Source of the DNA: UBA668 sp049318165
Lineage (GTDB): Bacteria; Actinomycetota; Acidimicrobiia; Acidimicrobiales; Ilumatobacteraceae
NCBI GenBank assembly: GCA_049318165.1
Contig: JBMOGW010000097.1
Location: forward strand, 1-12,696
Length of the DNA stretch: 12,696 nt
Reading direction: 5' to 3'
Both the position numbers and the translations under genes were made by a program. Below, one piece after another: positions 12,643 to 12,696 of this stretch (position 1 is the stretch's first letter; each line of letters begins with the position of its first letter). The notes under the pieces were generated by a model. It saw nothing but the letters and a program-made list of their open reading frames with translations, did no database searches and had not been told where the DNA came from.

Positions 12643-12696
12643 CGGAACGGGAGGGATTTGAACCCCCGGGGCGTGAACCCTTCCGCTTTCAAGGCG
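12643..12696 (-). tRNA. tRNA-Ser(UGA), 3' part only (5' part beyond window)
   Basis: Read on the minus strand. Visible are the anticodon loop CTTGAAA with TGA at 12691-12689 and the CGC/GCG stem pairs around it. A long (class II) variable arm of about 14 nt at 12681-12668 fits serine. The T stem-loop is GGGGG-TTCAAAT-CCCTC at 12667-12651, followed by the 3' acceptor strand CCGTTCC at 12650-12644 and discriminator G at 12643. The missing 5' acceptor should read GGAACGG, consistent with tRNA-Ser, which starts GGA. CCA is not encoded and must be added enzymatically. Confidence 0.92.

Noticed and set aside
12643..12696. Integration site of a mobile element at tRNA-Ser
   Set aside because: No integrase, direct repeat or change in composition is seen on the visible side; the other side is outside the window.

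Overview
The window is about 12.7 kb of very GC-rich chromosomal DNA, densely packed with genes. It reads like a high-GC actinobacterium. Support for this includes GTG starts, stop/start overlaps of the ATGA and GTGA type, TANNNT -10 elements placed directly before start codons (leaderless transcription), and a DUF6325 + SHOCT gene pair typical of Actinobacteria. An Acidimicrobiia/Ilumatobacter-like source is my guess, not something the sequence proves. No insertion sequence, integrase, CRISPR array or recognisable defence system is present, and no gene-free stretch exceeds about 150 bases.

Left block (1-4725, all minus strand). Read in the direction of transcription it holds a DUF6325 protein, a small SHOCT-domain protein, a bacterial cytochrome P450, a membrane-anchored protein with a gluzincin-like HELTH motif behind a proline-rich N-terminus, and an amidase-signature enzyme cut off by the window edge. 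Gaps of 75, 21, 78 and 17 nt would allow one transcript or a few short ones. The first two genes have strong Shine-Dalgarno sites; the P450 start is preceded by a tight palindrome.

Middle block (4726-8574). A divergent regulatory region leads rightward into a multi-pass membrane protein of unknown function and, 8 nt later, an adenosine-deaminase-family enzyme. A leftward medium-chain (quinone-oxidoreductase-like) dehydrogenase converges on the deaminase. The roughly 70-nt gap between these converging genes holds two near-identical copies of a 21-bp element. Each copy is centred on a GAACT/AGTTC palindrome, and they sit 31 bp apart. This is the most unexplained DNA element in the window.

Right block (8575-12641, plus strand). 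Five tightly packed, mostly overlapping genes form a MoxR/DUF58/DUF4129 operon: a DUF4129 membrane protein, a two-TM unknown, a MoxR-family AAA+ ATPase, a DUF58 protein and a six-TM unknown. The known logic of such clusters is that the MoxR ATPase acts as a chaperone or maturation factor on vWA-like DUF58 and membrane partners at the cell envelope; the substrate here is unknown. One base beyond the last stop codon lies the 3' end of a convergent tRNA-Ser(UGA), truncated by the window edge.

Most genes are ordinary for such a genome. The points worth a second look are the paired palindromic repeat, the three matched leaderless promoters, the two unassigned membrane genes of the MoxR operon, the HELTH/proline-rich membrane protein, and the unknown membrane protein joined to the deaminase.
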